NCBI RefSeq assembly: GCF_010435915.1
Contig: NZ_JAAFZH010000003.1
Span: forward strand, 1-64,000
Direction of reading: 5' to 3'
From: Spirosoma terrae
GTDB lineage: Bacteria; Bacteroidota; Bacteroidia; Cytophagales; Spirosomataceae
Length of the DNA: 64,000 nucleotides
Position numbers and translations under genes: made by a program
Part shown: one piece after another, positions 35,354 through 43,027 of the stretch
Layout: every line of letters begins with the position of its first letter
How positions within the stretch are numbered: position 1 is the stretch's first letter
The notes under the pieces: generated by a model
Told to the model about the DNA's origin: nothing
The model's input: only the letters and a program-made list of their open reading frames with translations
The model's database searches: none

Positions 35354-35404
35354 AGTCCAAATTGAGATGCCATGTCTTGTAGACATGGCATCTCAATTTG
35401 GACT
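35354..35404. terminator. 24-bp perfect hairpin between convergent genes
   Basis: The arms at 35354-35377 and 35381-35404 are exact reverse complements with a 3-nt loop (TGT). The stem contains ATTGAGATGCCATGTC. It starts 3 bp after the alditol oxidase-like stop and ends 15 bp from the stop of the peptidase on the other strand. Confidence 0.8.
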
Positions 35405-35419
35405 ATTACCTCTAAAAAC

Positions 35420-36991
35420 TTACTGAGCTTTCTGAATCGGAGACGTTAAAATGGCCAGACACATTTTAAGGCCGGTTCGTAGATTGCCCAGGCGCAGGTT
35501 TTCATTGGGGCTGTGCTGGTTGTTATCCATGTTGACCAACGGCACGATGACTGCCGGAATATTTAATTCCTGAATGAAGGGAACAACAGGCACCGTTCCG
35601 CCCATAATCCGGACCACAACCGGGTCTTTCCCAAAACTATCCGTAACGGTTTTTCGAAGCCAGACACCCATTGGATCATTGATGTTGGTACGGAAGGCAG
35701 GCGTTCCGGCATTTCCCTGGAAATAAGCGATCTGCGGATATTTTAGTCGCTCGTCAGGGGTGGGTTCGTGATCCAGTACGGTAAAACCCTGTTTTTCGAT
35801 ATGTTGCCGGACAAGGTCGACCATGCGTTTGCCGTCGGTTTCGGGAACCAGTCGAATATCGACCATAGCGACGGCTTCGGCCGGTACAATGGTTCCGGCT
35901 CCTTTGCCAACCTCAGCCGATTTCATACCACGGACATTGAGCGATGGATATTGGAGTGATTCCTGGTAGTTGGTGCCGACTTTTTCTTCATCAACAATCA
36001 GCAATCCTTTGTTGATAGCGGACTTATTATCTGGAACGGCAGCCATGATCTTCTGGGTTTCCGGGTCGAACGTAATGCCATCGTAGAAGCCAGGAATCAA
36101 TACGCGTCCCTGCTCGTCTTTCATGGATGTAAGAAGTCGGGCAAGGCGGAAAGCCGGATTGGGCGCATAATTGCCAAAGTGACCGCTATGCTGCGGAGTA
36201 ACAGGGCCATACGTAGTGATCGTGAAGCCAGCATTGCCCCGACAGCCGAATGTCAGTGTTGGTAGATTGGACGAGTGCATAGGCCCATCCATCACAATCA
36301 TGTAATCGGCTTTAAGCTTGTCTTTGTGAGACGCCAACGCACTTTTTAAGCCCGGAGAACCTTTTTCTTCCTCCGTGTCGATGATGATCTTGACGTTGAA
36401 AGGCGGGGTTTGCTTCTCAGCCTGAACAATGTCCAGCGCATTGAGCATCATAATAATAGGACCCTTATCGTCTGAGGTTGAACGACCAAATAACCGCCAC
36501 TCGTCGTTAACCGCTGCTTTGGCTACGTTAGCAAACTCTTTGTAGTCGCCATTCGCTGTTTTTTCTTTTAAGACCGTAACGAACGGATCTTTCTGTTGCC
36601 ATTCATTGGCTCGTACGGGCTGACCATCCAGGTGAAAGTAAAACAGAACGGTTTTGGTGGCCTTCGGAACGGTTTTCTCCGCTAATACCAGCGGCAATTG
36701 ATTCGTTTTTAACACGCTGGTCTGAAACCCTCGTTTTGCTAACGCCTTTTCTGTCCAGGCAATATTTTTAGCGATGTCATCCGGATTGACGGCATCATTG
36801 GGTAGCGCTACGTAAGCGCTAAGCTCATCGATCGTGGACCATAGTTGCTTTTCGACCAACGCGTCTAGCTTTTGGGGTGTCATTTTCTGCGCCGACGTAC
36901 GTAGCGCAAGGGCAAGAATAAGGATTGTACAGCCTATAGCTGACAGGAATACACGCGTTTTGGAGGATGAAGAGGTTGATTGGTCAGGCAT
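35420..36991 (-). CDS. M20-family metallopeptidase, exported
   Basis: This 523-residue protein has a basic N-terminus and a hydrophobic stretch (FLSAIGCTILILALALRTSAQ). The dinuclear zinc M20 layout is seen: LFYFHLDGQPV (first metal His and Asp), GRSTSDDKGPIIMML (bridging Asp), IIDTEEEKGSPG (catalytic Glu pair) and a lid domain near TFGCRGNAGFTITTYGPVTPQHSGHFGNYAPNPA. A late His lies near NMDNNQHSPNENLRLGN. Relatives are carnosinase-like dipeptidases. It likely trims dipeptides in the periplasm. Confidence 0.92.
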   Translation of the reverse strand: MPDQSTSSSSKTRVFLSAIGCTILILALALRTSAQKMTPQKLDALVEKQLWSTIDELSAYVALPNDAVNPDDIAKNIAWTEKALAKRGFQTSVLKTNQLPLVLAEKTVPKATKTVLFYFHLDGQPVRANEWQQKDPFVTVLKEKTANGDYKEFANVAKAAVNDEWRLFGRSTSDDKGPIIMMLNALDIVQAEKQTPPFNVKIIIDTEEEKGSPGLKSALASHKDKLKADYMIVMDGPMHSSNLPTLTFGCRGNAGFTITTYGPVTPQHSGHFGNYAPNPAFRLARLLTSMKDEQGRVLIPGFYDGITFDPETQKIMAAVPDNKSAINKGLLIVDEEKVGTNYQESLQYPSLNVRGMKSAEVGKGAGTIVPAEAVAMVDIRLVPETDGKRMVDLVRQHIEKQGFTVLDHEPTPDERLKYPQIAYFQGNAGTPAFRTNINDPMGVWLRKTVTDSFGKDPVVVRIMGGTVPVVPFIQELNIPAVIVPLVNMDNNQHSPNENLRLGNLRTGLKMCLAILTSPIQKAQ

Positions 36992-37166
36992 ATTTAGCTT
37001 ATTGTCTCGTTCACTAAATAAGACAAGTTGTTTTAAAATGCCAACGAACCTACTGAAGCTGTAAGATTTATGAATATAAAAACTGTATTAATGCAATAAA
37101 GATGAAATTTTAGTTGCTCCTTACTAATTAAGTTAAACCAGCCAAAACAACATTGAGTTACGTGAA

Positions 37167-38609
37167 CTAGTGCAAGGCTACGATTCGACTCGTTCTTTTG
37201 TAGGTTCTGGAAGAAGCCTGTTTACGCGAATGGTTAGGCTGATTAGTCCACTGTATCGCGTTTACGTTACGTCCGATTTTTGTGCCTTCTGCTAACCCCG
37301 TATCGTTATCGTGGCGTGTGTGAATACCTCCCAGCAGTCTGGATTCGGCGCATTCTTTGGCTGATTCCCAAAACGATGCGAATTGGCGGGGTTTAAATTT
37401 TAGATAGTAATAGTAATTTTTATACGCATAACCGCCTTTCCGATTAATGTGGGTGTCATCGACAAACGAAAAGTTATCTCCATAAATATCCGTTAAAACA
37501 GTGGCAGTTGCTGCTGACTGAGTAGCGTGGCCCGAATAAAAAGCGGAGAATGGCGGTTCTGGGAAAGCAGAACGCCACCCTCCATCAATATAGTTTTGTA
37601 TGGTGTCCAGATGCTTTCGAATAAAGGTAGACGGGCGTTCAACGTTATAAGCATATTTAGTTCTCCAGCACATGATAAAGGCATCGGCCACTGCCATGCC
37701 TACCCGGCAATAGGTTTGTGCGGCCAATGGGAGACTGGCATTGCTCTTCTTGATGGCAATAGTTGCCAAATTATACGAATGACCCGGAGGTGAGCAGGTT
37801 TCCGAAGGATCATCGCCCCACCAATAAATAATTTCATGGTCGGCTGCGGTCAATGTTTTTTTACGGTCATATACCTCCTTGTATCCTTTGTAATAGCGAC
37901 TGGTAGAGTCTACTGAATACTGCATAGGCTCAGGATTGGGTAAAAGGCCGTTTTGCCGGATAAACGTTCTGTTCTTGCCCCAGGCTGGATGGAGCGGAAT
38001 TTCGCTTCTCGACTGTCCTGCAATAGGCGGTACCCACAGGCCCGTTCCTGCTAGGTTTACGAAATCGGGCGGGAAATTACGCGTATACCCTTCGTATCCA
38101 CCATCGCTTTTCGACCAGTTATAAATGGTTTCAGCGATGGCTTTACCAAACTCCTCTGATCGTTGTACGACGCTCTTTGATTTTTTAGCTGCGTACTGAG
38201 TATGGATTACGTTCGCTAATGAATCAACCGGATTCATTTTGTTGGTATAGCCGTAGAGCTGTTTTAGTAGGTAGGCTTGCCCCGCATTAAGCGCTAATTC
38301 CCAACAATATGCTTTTTGGGCAATGGGTTTAGGCATAGACAAGGTATCGCATAGGCTAGTTGCGATTGATCGATAGCTGGGATTTGACCAAACCACGGTT
38401 TCATACATAGTTAGTCCTAAATAACCCAGTGCTCTTGACCCATAGGTAGGCGAATTTTTAGGTGCAGCGGTCATTACCTGAGTGGTCATAGTTGCCCATT
38501 GCGTTGCTACGTCCGCTGGTGAGGTTTTCTTTTTCTGAGAATAGCTGAGATGGCTTGTAAACAGATAGAAGCACAGCAATACGTATGTAATCTTTCCTAC
38601 GGGTCTCAT
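37167..38609 (-). CDS. Vanadium-dependent haloperoxidase-like phosphatase-fold protein
   Basis: This 480-residue exported protein has signal peptide VLLCFYLFTSHLSYSQ. Its vanadate- or phosphate-binding residues match the haloperoxidase/PAP2 pattern: Lys318 and Arg325-Pro326 in KYAYNVERP, Ser359-Gly360-His361 in YSGHAT, and Arg424, Gly427, His430 and Asp434 in RLLGGIHTRHDNDTG. Many Bacteroidota members have no proven halogenating activity, so phosphatase action is an alternative. It is a single gene between two intergenic regions of ordinary size. Confidence 0.9.
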   Translation of the reverse strand: MRPVGKITYVLLCFYLFTSHLSYSQKKKTSPADVATQWATMTTQVMTAAPKNSPTYGSRALGYLGLTMYETVVWSNPSYRSIATSLCDTLSMPKPIAQKAYCWELALNAGQAYLLKQLYGYTNKMNPVDSLANVIHTQYAAKKSKSVVQRSEEFGKAIAETIYNWSKSDGGYEGYTRNFPPDFVNLAGTGLWVPPIAGQSRSEIPLHPAWGKNRTFIRQNGLLPNPEPMQYSVDSTSRYYKGYKEVYDRKKTLTAADHEIIYWWGDDPSETCSPPGHSYNLATIAIKKSNASLPLAAQTYCRVGMAVADAFIMCWRTKYAYNVERPSTFIRKHLDTIQNYIDGGWRSAFPEPPFSAFYSGHATQSAATATVLTDIYGDNFSFVDDTHINRKGGYAYKNYYYYLKFKPRQFASFWESAKECAESRLLGGIHTRHDNDTGLAEGTKIGRNVNAIQWTNQPNHSRKQASSRTYKRTSRIVALH

Positions 38610-38872
38610 ATAATCAGTGCGTTACCTTGAGATAATAACTGTCTAGCAAATTGTTTGCCATTTGCTTTCCTACTGGTAAAAATTGGCTGTAAAAGAGCTG
38701 CTCGTTGAATAATGGGGTAGCAGGACAATCACGCCGAGTAGTTATTTGTTGTTTCTCAATGGGCGCGTAACAGTAGTAGATGAGCTACTTCGTTTTTGGC
38801 CCAAAATGTCCGATGTTTGGCTCGTGTAAGCGCTACGTATCGCCTACTTTTACTGCCTGAATCAGCTTGGTC

Positions 38873-39850
38873 ATGCCGCCCATTCAACAAGTCGTTTTTG
38901 TTGTACCACCGTATGTACACGTTTTGGATCTGACAGGACCGATTCAGGTTTTTTACGAAGCGGTTGAGTATGGTGCTTCGTATCAATTACGGTACTGCTC
39001 GTTCCAAAACCAGGTTGTCAGCTCTGCTGGCCTGGCTATTGGGCCTGTGCAGCCCTTTACGGAGATGACGCTTCAAGCCGGTGACCTGATCTTTATACCG
39101 GGTATAGATATGGCCTATATCCGGTCGGCTGAATTCAGGGCGGAGCACGATTTCCTGGCCTGGCTCCGGGAGCAGTATCGTCAGGGCGTCAGCATATGCT
39201 CTGTTTGTACGGGCGCATTTGTAGTAGCTCAGGCAGGTCTGTTGGATGGCCGAAAATGTACGACCCACTGGAAACGCGTTGAGGAGTTGCAAACAACCTA
39301 TCCACGGATCAATACTCAGCAAGATCGATTATTCGTGCAGGATGGGAGTATTTATACCAGTGCGGGTATAACAGCTGGTATTGATCTGGCGCTAGCGATT
39401 CTGGAAGAGCAACAAGGACCTCTGTTTGCCTCCAAGATAGCCCGTGAACTAGTCGTCTATGTACGTCGCGGTCCACAGCATTCGCAAAAAAGTATTTATC
39501 TCGATTACCGCAATCACATGAACGTGGCTGTTCACCAATTGCAGGATTGGCTGATTGCTAATCTGAAAACGAGGGCTACGCTGGAGACACTGGCCGAGGT
39601 GGCTGGCATGAGCACCCGTAACCTAACCCGGATGTTTCGGAAAGAGACGGGGATTTCCATTCACGACTATACTACGTTACTGCGCTTGGAACTGGCCCAT
39701 ACGCTGCGACATAATCCTGGGATGACCATGGAGGCTATTGCCGAACAGTGTGGTTTTCAGAATGCCCGCCAGCTACGCCGAATTTGGCAGAAAGTTGAAT
39801 CTAAAAACAGTACCAGGTCATTTCACTCAACTCAATTCATAAACGTATGA
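38873..39850 (+). CDS. GlxA-type transcriptional regulator (DJ-1/PfpI plus AraC domain)
   Basis: The 325-residue regulator starts at ATG 38873. A TTG two codons earlier is less likely. Residues 1-175 form a DJ-1/PfpI-like amidotransferase-fold domain with nucleophile elbow SICSVCTGAFVVAQAGLLDG. Residues 215-315 form an AraC helix-turn-helix pair (LETLAEVAGMSTRNLTRMFRKETGISI and MTMEAIAEQCGFQNARQLRRIW). The last codons overlap the start of the next gene by 4 bp (ATGA), linking it to a secreted DJ-1 protein. It probably controls that gene. Confidence 0.93.
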   Translation: MPPIQQVVFVVPPYVHVLDLTGPIQVFYEAVEYGASYQLRYCSFQNQVVSSAGLAIGPVQPFTEMTLQAGDLIFIPGIDMAYIRSAEFRAEHDFLAWLREQYRQGVSICSVCTGAFVVAQAGLLDGRKCTTHWKRVEELQTTYPRINTQQDRLFVQDGSIYTSAGITAGIDLALAILEEQQGPLFASKIARELVVYVRRGPQHSQKSIYLDYRNHMNVAVHQLQDWLIANLKTRATLETLAEVAGMSTRNLTRMFRKETGISIHDYTTLLRLELAHTLRHNPGMTMEAIAEQCGFQNARQLRRIWQKVESKNSTRSFHSTQFINV

Positions 39851-40713
39851 ACGTCATACTTCCTTGCCGTTTTTACCTGTTTCTTGCCGGTTGGCTCTTT
39901 TTAGCAGGTACTCCTCTTTTGGCGCAAAAAGTGATTCCGAAAGAAGCGCTGATGGCCTACTATTGCGAACCCTGTGGCAGTGCTTGTGATTTAGAACGAC
40001 ACGAAAAGCCCGGCCGTTGTCAGCATTGTGGTATGCCCCTCATCCAACGTAGCGTTGCCCTGATGGACTCCCTGACACAAAACCAGAAGCAAGCTAAAAA
40101 GCGGAATGTGGCTATTTTTATTCACAATGGCGTTGAAATTCTGGATTTCGCTGGTCCTAGTGAGGTCTTTGCTTCTACAGAGGGATTTAATGTCTATACA
40201 GTATCGCTCACCAAAGAACCGATCATTAGTCAGGGATTTATTAAAATAACCCCGACCTATAGCCTGGCCGATTGCCCGAAGCCTGATATTCTGGTCTTGC
40301 CTGGTGGCCAGACCGGACCATTCATCGAGAATAAGCCACTGATTGAGTGGATAAAAAATACGGCAGCTCAGGCAGAGGTCATGCTATCGGTTTGTACCGG
40401 TGCCGGGCTGTTGGCAAAAGCGGGACTGCTGGATGGGAAACAGGCAACTACCTTTCATTCCTACATTGAACCCCTCCAGCGAGCAACGCCCAAAGCCGAG
40501 ATCTTGGCCAATACTCGTTTTGTCGACAACGGACAAGTTATCACCACGGCGGGCGTTTCGGCGGGTATTGATGGGGCACTGCACGTAGTAGCGAAATTAA
40601 AAGGACAGGCTGTAGCTACCCAAACCGCTCGCTATATGGAGTACGATAAGTGGAAACCCGAAGAAGGCTTAATCGTGAAGCCATCAGGTAAAGTTGCGGC
40701 AGAGAATAAATAG
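39847..40713 (+). CDS. Secreted DJ-1/PfpI protein with N-terminal Cys-rich metal-binding-like domain
   Basis: This 288-residue protein has a signal peptide (MNVILPCRFYLFLAGWLFLAGTPLLAQ). Then comes a short Cys domain with YYCEPCGSACDLERHEKPGRCQHCGMPL split over residues 38-65, whose ending CQHCGMPL matches the HMBD-type heavy-metal-binding module. A DJ-1/PfpI domain follows (RNVAIFIHNGVEILDFAGPSEVF, elbow LSVCTGAGLLAKAGLLDG, then GVSAGIDGALHVVAKLKG). It lacks the AraC part of its neighbour, so the pair looks like regulator and partner sharing a sensor fold. A role in metal or aldehyde stress is a guess. Confidence 0.85.
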   Translation: MNVILPCRFYLFLAGWLFLAGTPLLAQKVIPKEALMAYYCEPCGSACDLERHEKPGRCQHCGMPLIQRSVALMDSLTQNQKQAKKRNVAIFIHNGVEILDFAGPSEVFASTEGFNVYTVSLTKEPIISQGFIKITPTYSLADCPKPDILVLPGGQTGPFIENKPLIEWIKNTAAQAEVMLSVCTGAGLLAKAGLLDGKQATTFHSYIEPLQRATPKAEILANTRFVDNGQVITTAGVSAGIDGALHVVAKLKGQAVATQTARYMEYDKWKPEEGLIVKPSGKVAAENK

Positions 40714-40719
40714 ACAGGA

Positions 40720-40765
40720 CTAAGGCGTTGGTATTTTTGTATCGTTAGGAATACCAACGTCTTAG
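40720..40765 (+). terminator. Hairpin after the DJ-1 gene
   Basis: CTAAGGCGTTGGTAT (40720-40734) pairs with ATACCAACGTCTTAG (40751-40765) with one wobble pair. It starts 6 bp after the DJ-1 stop. No strong T run follows, so it could also be a stabilising 3' stem. Confidence 0.65.
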
Positions 40766-40888
40766 CCATCGCTTTAAGCAAACTGAACGTGAGTCACACT
40801 AGACGGGCAATTATTAAACGCTTGCAAAATGCTGTTTGATAATTCGTCTACACACGAGAAATACGCATATATAATGCGAGCAACGCGA

Positions 40889-42112
40889 TTACTTTTTAAA
40901 CAACCGATACAATCGCCCCTGATCTGTAACCGCATACAAAGCACCATCTTTACCCTGCGTAATATCGCGGAAACGCTGTCCTTCGCCCGATAATAATCGT
41001 TCTTCGCCGACTACTTTGTTGTTCTCAATTACTAGCCGGGCGATGTGCATACCACTCAAAGCCCCGATAAACAGATTATTCTTCCATTCGGGAATGCTAT
41101 CGTTGCTGTAGAACGTCATGCCGCTGGGCGATACGACAGGGTCCCAGTAATAAACGGGTTGTTCGAGGCCTTCCTGCTGCTGGATGCCATCGCCAATTTT
41201 TTCACCGCTGTATTCCAGGCCATACGTAATGGTTGGCCAGCCATAATTCTTGCCAGCTTCAATACGGTTCAACTCATCACCTCCTCGTGGGCCGAACTCA
41301 TTCTCCCACAGATCGCCCGTAACGGGATGGAACGCCAGACCCTGTACGTTCCGGTGTCCGTACGAGTATAACTCAGGGCGGGCGTTAGCCTGACCCGCAA
41401 ACGGGTTTCCGGTAACGGGTTGGCCATCTTTGGTAATATGAATCACTTTCCCTAAACCCGAATTAAGGGATTGAGCCTGCGGACGCGTGACTCTATCGGA
41501 CCGCTCGCCCGTACTGACAAATAAATTGCCTTGTGGATCAAACAGTATCCGGCCGCCGTAGTGCAACGTACCATTATAAGCCGGAGTAGCCCGGTAAATG
41601 ACCGTAGCGCCTTCAATTTTGCTCTCATCCGTTGACAGTTTGCCTTTCGCTACGGAGGTCAGATTGCCCCCGGTAACTTGTTCGGAGAATACCCAATAAA
41701 TAAGCCGGTTCTGGTCAAAGGCCGGATCGACCCGAACACCCAGCAAACCACCCTGCCCCGCCGAGTTTACCTGCGGGATGCCAGTAATTGGATTGCTGAT
41801 TTGACCGTCGGCGGTAGCAATTCGCATGGTACCGGCTTTTTCCGTAATCAGCAGCCGACCGTCGGGCAGACTGGTGATTCCCCAGGGACTTTTGAGGGCA
41901 TCGGTCAGTACCTTGCCTTCATAGCTGGTGGATGATTTTACACTGCCTATTCTGGTTTGCCCGGCAAAAGCGGGTTTGTAGGCCGTATTCGGATCATTCG
42001 TTTCTACCGGCGCTCCCGTGTCGATAGCCGACGCTTCTTCTGAAGGATTCTGGGTGCAGGAGGTTAGTGCTAGCGTTGCACCTGTCAGGAGTGTCAGGAT
42101 GTTCTTGATCAT
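40889..42112 (-). CDS. PQQ-dependent sugar dehydrogenase, lipoprotein, copy 1
   Basis: This 407-residue protein of the soluble PQQ glucose/sorbosone dehydrogenase family has a lipobox ending at Cys19 (LALTSCTQ). Motifs seen are LKSPWGITSLPDGRLLITEKAGT, GGLLGVRVDPAF, YNGTLHYGGRILFDPQGNLFVSTGER (with the catalytic His region), SYGHRNVQGLAF, ENEFGPRGGDELN, and the C-terminal QGKDGALYAVTDQGRLYRL. It oxidises aldose sugars outside the cytoplasmic membrane and passes electrons to the respiratory chain. A close paralogue lies 0.9 kb to the right. Confidence 0.93.
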   Translation of the reverse strand: MIKNILTLLTGATLALTSCTQNPSEEASAIDTGAPVETNDPNTAYKPAFAGQTRIGSVKSSTSYEGKVLTDALKSPWGITSLPDGRLLITEKAGTMRIATADGQISNPITGIPQVNSAGQGGLLGVRVDPAFDQNRLIYWVFSEQVTGGNLTSVAKGKLSTDESKIEGATVIYRATPAYNGTLHYGGRILFDPQGNLFVSTGERSDRVTRPQAQSLNSGLGKVIHITKDGQPVTGNPFAGQANARPELYSYGHRNVQGLAFHPVTGDLWENEFGPRGGDELNRIEAGKNYGWPTITYGLEYSGEKIGDGIQQQEGLEQPVYYWDPVVSPSGMTFYSNDSIPEWKNNLFIGALSGMHIARLVIENNKVVGEERLLSGEGQRFRDITQGKDGALYAVTDQGRLYRLFKK

Positions 42113-42309
42113 GGCAAGTGTTCGTTTATATACAGATTCCTGTTGGCAGAGTAGCCTTAAAATTGACGGGTCTGCCAGTTATACAACGGCCTGTTTCTGA
42201 TTTTTGATTTACAAAAAGATTGACAGGGACGAAACGGCAGAATAATGACCAGGTAAAAGAGCGCGTTCTCTTGGCATAAAAACGCTCAGTAAATCCGATA
42301 GGAGACTGA

Positions 42310-42325
42310 TTTGATACGTATCAAA
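42310..42325. promoter_or_regulatory. 16-bp perfect palindrome
   Basis: TTTGATACGTATCAAA reads the same on both strands, with CG at its centre as in LacI- and TetR-type operators. It lies about 200 bp before the first PQQ dehydrogenase and touches the terminator of the neighbouring small operon at 42326. Confidence 0.45.
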
Positions 42326-42355
42326 AAAGCAGATACTAAATCCTGTATCTGCTTT
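42326..42355 (-). terminator. Intrinsic terminator of the small-peptide operon
   Basis: Read on the minus strand, AAAGCAGATAC pairs with GTATCTGCTTT and a TTTTTTGA run follows. It begins 10 bp after the stop of the 62-residue protein. This supports both small genes upstream as a real transcript. Confidence 0.8.
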
Positions 42356-42364
42356 CCAAACTAC

Positions 42365-42553
42365 TTATTCTTGGTTTCTTTGGGGACGATGAACGTCTTG
42401 ATGGACCGTTTGGCCAATTAGTTGCCCCGACGCTTCATAATGAGCCCGGTAATACGTCTTTTTTGACTGGAATAAATCGCCTTCAATCAATCTGACCTGA
42501 ATAGGCGTACCGTTTATATACAGTCTCAGCGGATATTTTCTGCGGTTTGGCAT
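42365..42553 (-). CDS. Small basic protein of unknown function, 62 residues
   Basis: This 62-residue protein begins with ATG (MPNRRKYPLRLYINGTPIQ). It has alternating strands and charged turns (VRLIEGDLFQSKKTYYRAHYEASGQLIGQT) and no signal or membrane segment. I do not recognise it. It follows a 37-residue membrane peptide gene by 63 bp and is closed by a strong terminator. The pair lies behind a promoter-like cassette shared with the LytS/LytTR locus. The sequence looks coding rather than random, but no homologue is known to me. Confidence 0.55.
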   Translation of the reverse strand: MPNRRKYPLRLYINGTPIQVRLIEGDLFQSKKTYYRAHYEASGQLIGQTVHQDVHRPQRNQE

Positions 42554-42616
42554 AGCTACGTAGGTAGTTGAGTACTGAAATCAATGAGGGCTTCCATTAC
42601 GTATGTGAAAGTTCTG

Positions 42617-42730
42617 TCAACTGCCCAGCAGCATAACGATAAGGGTCAGCAGGCAGATGAACACGATAAACCAAATGCTTCTGTCTACACGGACTTTACA
42701 AGTTGTGAGGTATTTTGTCGTATTCCCCAT
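42617..42730 (-). CDS. Single-span membrane peptide, 37 residues
   Basis: An ATG-started frame of 37 codons ends in TGA. The translation begins MGNTTKYLTTCKVRVDRS and continues into one hydrophobic helix from about residue 19 to 35 (IWFIVFICLLTLIVMLL), ending GS. The basic stretch before the helix predicts an N-in orientation. It starts about 25 bp after a GTTGATTTG box in a cassette that is duplicated at the LytS/LytTR locus, and is followed by the 62-residue gene and a terminator. Such peptides often modulate membrane sensors or efflux pumps, which is an inference here. Confidence 0.5.
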   Translation of the reverse strand: MGNTTKYLTTCKVRVDRSIWFIVFICLLTLIVMLLGS

Positions 42731-42754
42731 GAGTCAATTCCAGGTATTGATTAA

Positions 42755-42875
42755 CAAATCAACGCATCGTATCGCTACGGATTCTGCTTTTTAGCCTAAC
42801 GACTAAACCAGTCGTTCATACAACTGTACTGGCTTTCTTAGTGCTGTTTGTCGAGAAAATCGGTCGTTTGTCGAG
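42755..42875 (-). promoter_or_regulatory. Duplicated promoter-like cassette, copy before the small-peptide operon
   Basis: Read on the minus strand: a direct repeat CTCGACAAAC at 42866-42875 and 42846-42855 (20-bp period), then AAGCCAGTACAGTTGTATGA, then GTTAGGCTAAAA, then GTTGATTTG at 42755-42763, which resembles the Bacteroidota -7 box TAnnTTTG. It matches 46181-46301 without gaps at about 88 of 120 positions by hand count. The 20-bp-period direct repeat has the geometry of LytTR-protein binding sites. It is placed just upstream of the 37-residue peptide gene. Confidence 0.7.
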
Positions 42876-42950
42876 ATCGGAAGCAAACGATATCATATCC
42901 CCCCTGACCGTAGTGTTACGTTGATTCTGTCAGGAAGCCGTTCTAAATGC

Positions 42951-42997
42951 AAAATTGGCTACCAGGCTTGCGTTCATCAGGTCAGGTAGCCAATTTT
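42951..42997 (-). terminator. Hairpin after the second PQQ dehydrogenase
   Basis: AAAATTGGCTACC (42951-42963) pairs exactly with GGTAGCCAATTTT (42985-42997) around a 21-nt loop. It sits about 30 bp beyond the stop of the minus-strand dehydrogenase gene, with a T run at its end. Confidence 0.75.
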
Positions 42998-43027
42998 ATA
43001 TGCTGTCAGACGACAGACGGAAAGCTA

